A DNA stretch of 7,590 nt from Oscillospiraceae bacterium (GTDB lineage: Bacteria; Bacillota; Clostridia; Oscillospirales; Ruminococcaceae): assembly GCA_016296165.1 (NCBI GenBank), contig JAEDJV010000122.1:1-7590 (forward strand), in the 5' to 3' direction. Shown here in pieces: positions 5,071 to 7,590 of the stretch. The notes under the pieces were generated by a model. The model had not been told where the DNA came from. It worked only from the letters and a program-made list of their open reading frames with translations, and searched no databases. Position 1 is the stretch's first letter. Each line of letters begins with the position of its first letter. A program made the position numbers and the translations under genes.

Positions 5071-5190
5071 TTCATTATATCATATAAAGTCAGTGAATAC
5101 AATGAAAATATTTTACGGATTCACAATATGCTCAGCTACTCCATAAAACTCCAGGAAAACTTCTTATCCTTATTTATGAAACATGACATA
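5071..5190 (-). repeat. R2 repeat copy 2
   Basis: This aligns with 3106-3228. Read on the minus strand, it encodes EVFLEFYGVAEHIVNP then stop, followed by the conserved promoter. It abuts R1 copy D at about 5191, so in the leftward direction R1 (end of one module) is followed at once by R2 (start of the next). Confidence 0.8.
5074..5102 (-). promoter_or_regulatory. Promoter of the vapBC-type operon
   Basis: On the minus strand, TTGTAT (5102-5097), a 17-bp spacer and the extended -10 TGATATAAT (TATAAT 5079-5074) match the DUF4869 operon promoter exactly in motif and spacing. The leader runs about 65 nt to the antitoxin ATG and differs from the other leader after TATAATGAA. Confidence 0.7.
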
Positions 5191-5388
5191 ACAGATACAA
5201 AAATGCGAGAGAGACACCTCTTCAAGAGGGGGAAAGATAAAATCCAGCAAAAACTGGCATTTCCCCCTCTTGATCGGTTTCCCTCTCGCGCTCTTCTTTC
5301 CCTCAATCTCCCCTTTTGCCAGTTTTTCTGCATAGCTTGAGGGAGCACCTGGGTATGATATTTTGAGTATTCTGGTATGTATGCTGTA
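5191..5388 (+). repeat. R1 repeat copy D, with a hairpin insertion
   Basis: Stem-loop 1 (GCGAGAG 5205-5211 / CTCTCGC 5283-5289), stem-loop 2 (TCCCTCAA 5299-5306 / TTGAGGGA 5337-5344) and the tail match copy C. The coding-like left segment is absent. Stem-loop 1 carries 53 extra bases (5223-5275) compared with copy C. On the minus strand the element ends in ATTTTT (5204-5199), so it can serve as the terminator of the 7487-5458 operon. Confidence 0.85.
5222..5273. repeat. Nested inverted repeat inserted in R1 copy D
   Basis: The 14-bp arms TCAAGAGGGGGAAA (5222-5235) and TTTCCCCCTCTTGA (5260-5273) pair perfectly. The loop holds a second hairpin, CCAG-CAAAAA-CTGG (5244-5257). Copy C reads straight through this point (ACACCTCTTGGTTT), so the hairpin is an insertion. 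The loop motif CAGCAAAAACTGGCA nearly matches the minus strand of the R1 stem-loop 2 loop (CAGAAAAACTGGCA), suggesting related origin. Confidence 0.8.
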
Positions 5389-5401
5389 GCAGGAGGATAG
5401 A

Positions 5402-5488
5402 ATGAGTGTTGTGGTTAAGAATGATTTTGGTTTTGGTTTTGAGTGGAATACTGAGAATCAGGATACAAGATACTCCGCAACATCATAA
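5402..5488 (+). pseudogene. Truncated gene start with a strong ribosome site
   Basis: AGGAGG (5391-5396) precedes ATG 5402. The frame reads MSVVVKNDFGFGFEWNTENQ and then eight more codons before a stop at 5486-5488. From 5458 on it is simply antisense to the end of the glycosyltransferase-like gene, so only about 19 codons are native. This looks like the 5' end of a plus-strand gene cut off by the join with the convergent minus-strand module. I do not recognise the family. Confidence 0.35.
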
Positions 5489-6270
5489 AACTCCGGAAAG
5501 TCTTCTTTGATTCTGTTCAGGCATCGTTTGCAGAAATTATGGCGTTCAGCGGGGGCGGATTCGAGGGTTCGTTTGTAGCCCCAGAGGTGAGTAAATGATT
5601 TTTGGTTATCCAAATCATTGTGATTCAGAATGGCATTGACTGACTTGCTTTTCTCATTTGCGCACATTGAAAGCAGACGCTGTTCGGCAAATACCATGCT
5701 GTAAAGGAAATCTGATTCGTCGGTAATGCGGTTTTTCATGAATCTCAGGGATTCTGAGACGTAGTAATTTTTAAAATCGTTGTCTTTGATAAAGAGTAAG
5801 GCAGTATTGCATGGTTTCACTTTCAGACTCCAGTTCGGGTTGAAGGAGTACCCGTTTTTCATTTCAAAATTAGAAATATCCGGGTAGACGTGATTTATCT
5901 CTTCAAGGTGCATTACGGTGATATCTTTTTTCAGAAGTTCTTCAGTAATGTCATTCCATACAATGAGATCGGTGTCTAACATTACGGCAGGGGTATTCTG
6001 AAGAGAAAGTGCTGCGATTTTCCCTGCTGCCCAGAACTGAACCGGATTGATATCTGATACAGCGAGTGGTCTGATGTCATTCCACAGGTTCAGAAGTTTT
6101 AGTTCTTCAAGATATTCCAGTGCATAATCATCAGCATAAAGAGTAATATTTCCGTTGTATTTTCTCCAGTTAAGAGCTGAGATAATCATAACAAGAATTT
6201 CATAGTCAGGCATTCCGTACACGTCTTTCATTCTCGCAGGTTCAGTCCATATCGTATGAAATGCGTCCAT
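5458..6270 (-). CDS. Glycosyltransferase-like protein (GT-A fold, DxD motif)
   Basis: A 270-aa protein with features of a nucleotide-sugar glycosyltransferase. The N-terminus TIWTEPARMKDVYGMPDYEI is followed by a Rossmann-like strand ITLYADDYALEYL (42-54). FWAAGKIAALSLQ (79-91) leads into AVMLDTDLIVWNDI (95-108), where Asp99-Thr100-Asp101 is a DxD metal and nucleotide-sugar motif. This order resembles the DUF6734-type family, though I cannot confirm membership. No membrane segment is seen. The ATG at 6270 shares its A with the upstream TAA (TAATG), with GGAG nearby, so it is translationally coupled to the 405-aa protein. A longer reading from 6330 lies entirely in the upstream gene and is unlikely. 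The 3' end resembles the gene-end remnant within R2. The acceptor is unknown. Confidence 0.72.
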   Translation of the reverse strand: MDAFHTIWTEPARMKDVYGMPDYEILVMIISALNWRKYNGNITLYADDYALEYLEELKLLNLWNDIRPLAVSDINPVQFWAAGKIAALSLQNTPAVMLDTDLIVWNDITEELLKKDITVMHLEEINHVYPDISNFEMKNGYSFNPNWSLKVKPCNTALLFIKDNDFKNYYVSESLRFMKNRITDESDFLYSMVFAEQRLLSMCANEKSKSVNAILNHNDLDNQKSFTHLWGYKRTLESAPAERHNFCKRCLNRIKEDFPEFYDVAEYLVS

Positions 6271-7487
6271 TATATCAACTCCAGTCCGTAGCCGCCCTTT
6301 GCGATTGACGTATATCTGTTCAGTACACACATTAATATTTCAGATATTAGCTCCTCACGTGCTAAAATACAGTCAGCATATTCGTCCTCGTCAATTGCAT
6401 TTAAGATACCTGTATCTGAATCAATTTTCTCAATAGCAGAATATATTTTCGCACTTTGAGGTTCTGAAATTATTTTACGATTACAGCACCGTAAAATAAG
6501 GGATTTATAAAGAATGTAAAATTCCATCACCCATTCAGATATGAACTGCCTGTCATCATAATTTACGCATTCAAAGAAAATATCTTTTATTGAGTTAAGA
6601 AAATCTGACAGGCATTTATTCAGTGCACAGAGGTAATTTATCTCTTTCCTAAATTTATTAAATTCACTGCAATACAACGGAAATCTTTCTTCTTTTTCCT
6701 CAGTAAATATTTTATCAACGGAGATTTTATAAACTTCCAGTTCAGCAATCAGTTTTTCCGATACGGTTATTTCATCAGCATTTAAGACTCTGAATCCAGT
6801 TCTGAATTCTCTTTCAATAACCGGATAGATTTTACTCTCAGCAAGGTCTCTTAGCTCTTTCCAGAAGGGCTGATATGCATATATTTCAGTAAACTTCAGA
6901 TAGTCATTTGTCCATGAACTGCATATTCTCATACTGTTTTCAGTAAATCTTCTGTCTCTGACATATGCATCAGCAATGGAAAAGGCTTTCTTTATTTCAT
7001 CAGTTATACTGTCAATAACAAATGACAAATCCGGTTTTTCTTCATTGCAGATTTCTGAAATTTTTGCAGAGTAGTCATCTGTAGACGGATCAAGGCTGCT
7101 GATACGGTGCTCAAGTATTTCTGATCTGTATTTTACTGAAACGACTTTAACTATTACACTTCTGATATATCCGGAAATATCAAGTAATTCTGCAAAGGAA
7201 TTCTGACGCTGTTCAAGATAGAAATATTCATCTGAATTGACGGGTGCATTATTCAAATGGAGTTTGTATTCTCTTATGATATTCCGGCAGTGTTTCAGCT
7301 GATCTTTTATACTTGTCTGGTATTCAAACAGGAGTTTTTGTATTTCGTCTGACCATTGCTGTAAGGAACGGGCATAGGAAATGACAGAGAGGGGTTCCTG
7401 GGCGAGATATTTTTGGGTTATTGAGTCGAGTAAAGTATGTACTGAACATGATTTTGATGTCCCCGTAGGTTTCCTAGGCTTTGTCAT
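6270..7487 (-). CDS. Hypothetical 405-aa helical protein
   Basis: I do not recognise this protein. It is mostly helical and charged, with no signal peptide, membrane span or nucleotide-binding motif. The start MTKPRKPTGTSKSC is basic and probably disordered. Helical stretches resembling short coiled coils follow, for example around EIQKLLFEYQTSIKDQLKHC (residues 48-67) and ISEKLIAELEVY-like segments near residue 245. Cysteines are scattered without a clear metal site. AGGAG (7496-7492) lies about 4-5 nt before the ATG at 7487, a good start. It is the first complete gene of the leftward operon, lying 24 nt after a partial gene and coupled to the glycosyltransferase-like gene by a one-base overlap. 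A scaffold or substrate-presenting role with that enzyme is possible but is only inference. Confidence 0.8.
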   Translation of the reverse strand: MTKPRKPTGTSKSCSVHTLLDSITQKYLAQEPLSVISYARSLQQWSDEIQKLLFEYQTSIKDQLKHCRNIIREYKLHLNNAPVNSDEYFYLEQRQNSFAELLDISGYIRSVIVKVVSVKYRSEILEHRISSLDPSTDDYSAKISEICNEEKPDLSFVIDSITDEIKKAFSIADAYVRDRRFTENSMRICSSWTNDYLKFTEIYAYQPFWKELRDLAESKIYPVIEREFRTGFRVLNADEITVSEKLIAELEVYKISVDKIFTEEKEERFPLYCSEFNKFRKEINYLCALNKCLSDFLNSIKDIFFECVNYDDRQFISEWVMEFYILYKSLILRCCNRKIISEPQSAKIYSAIEKIDSDTGILNAIDEDEYADCILAREELISEILMCVLNRYTSIAKGGYGLELI

Positions 7488-7511
7488 TTCGTACTCCTAT
7501 ATTTTATTTTT

Positions 7512-7590
7512 TTAAGCTTTGTATATAGAATATGGTATTTCATCATCTTTCATTTTTTTAAATTCATTGCAGGACGAACTGCATATGAAT
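7512..7590 (-). CDS. 3' end of a minus-strand gene (partial)
   Basis: The last 25 codons run in from the right edge: FICSSSCNEFKKMKDDEIPY then SIYKA and TAA (7514-7512). The C-x3-C pair with a following helix suggests the end of a small metal-binding domain, as at the C-terminus of some TerY-like von Willebrand proteins, but this is a weak resemblance. It lies 24 nt before the 405-aa gene and is probably in the same operon. Confidence 0.55.
   Translation of the reverse strand, partial: FICSSSCNEFKKMKDDEIPYSIYKA

Noticed and set aside
773..5388. A CRISPR array or classical insertion sequence made of the R1 repeats
   Set aside because: The copies are irregularly spaced, differ in extent and are separated by genes. 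There is no transposase and no terminal inverted repeat bounding the whole element.

Overview
The window is AT-rich and carries Firmicutes-style signals throughout: near-consensus TTGACA/TATAAT promoters, strong GGAGG ribosome sites, and tightly overlapping operons. Together with the DUF4869 family this suggests a gut or rumen clostridium, possibly Ruminococcus-like. That assignment is inference, because no rRNA or core gene is present. It reads as an accessory region: a patchwork of toxin-antitoxin (TA) genes, an uncharacterised ATPase module, gene fragments and two families of dispersed repeat, here called R1 and R2.

Layout, left to right. A TetR/AcrR-family repressor (104-703, +) with its own promoter ends in a perfect inverted-repeat terminator. 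A short R1 copy follows. Next is a Phd/YefM-type antitoxin (985-1254, +), which overlaps a RelE/ParE toxin gene that is cut off after about 66 codons by the second R1 copy. A scrap of another RelE-like gene lies just beyond. Reading leftward on the minus strand, a DUF4869 gene and a P-loop ATPase gene form a coupled operon (3060-1628) driven from R2 copy 1. Facing away from it, on the plus strand, is a broken second copy of the same pair (3390-3906), with an internal deletion and a 3' end cut by the third R1 copy. Then comes a VapBC-type (PIN toxin) operon on the minus strand (5003-4358) with an extra 51-aa gene behind it (4352-4197), driven from R2 copy 2. The fourth R1 copy contains a nested 53-bp hairpin insertion. 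Finally, on the minus strand, there is a 405-aa protein of unknown function and a coupled glycosyltransferase-like protein (7487-5458). The last 25 codons of another minus-strand gene lie at the right edge.

The main point of interest is the architecture. Each minus-strand module tends to be bounded by the same parts: R2 supplies a conserved extended -10 promoter at the 5' end, and R1 supplies stem-loops at the 3' end. In copies C and D the R1 stem-loop is followed by a T-run and looks like an intrinsic terminator for the leftward genes. The modules therefore look like cassettes joined through shared promoter and terminator segments, with truncated genes at the joins. The DUF4869 + ATPase pair is the best candidate for an undescribed conflict or defence module. 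It is duplicated, sits among TA systems, and the ATPase has a second region that faintly resembles a TOPRIM nuclease. Its function cannot be shown from sequence alone.
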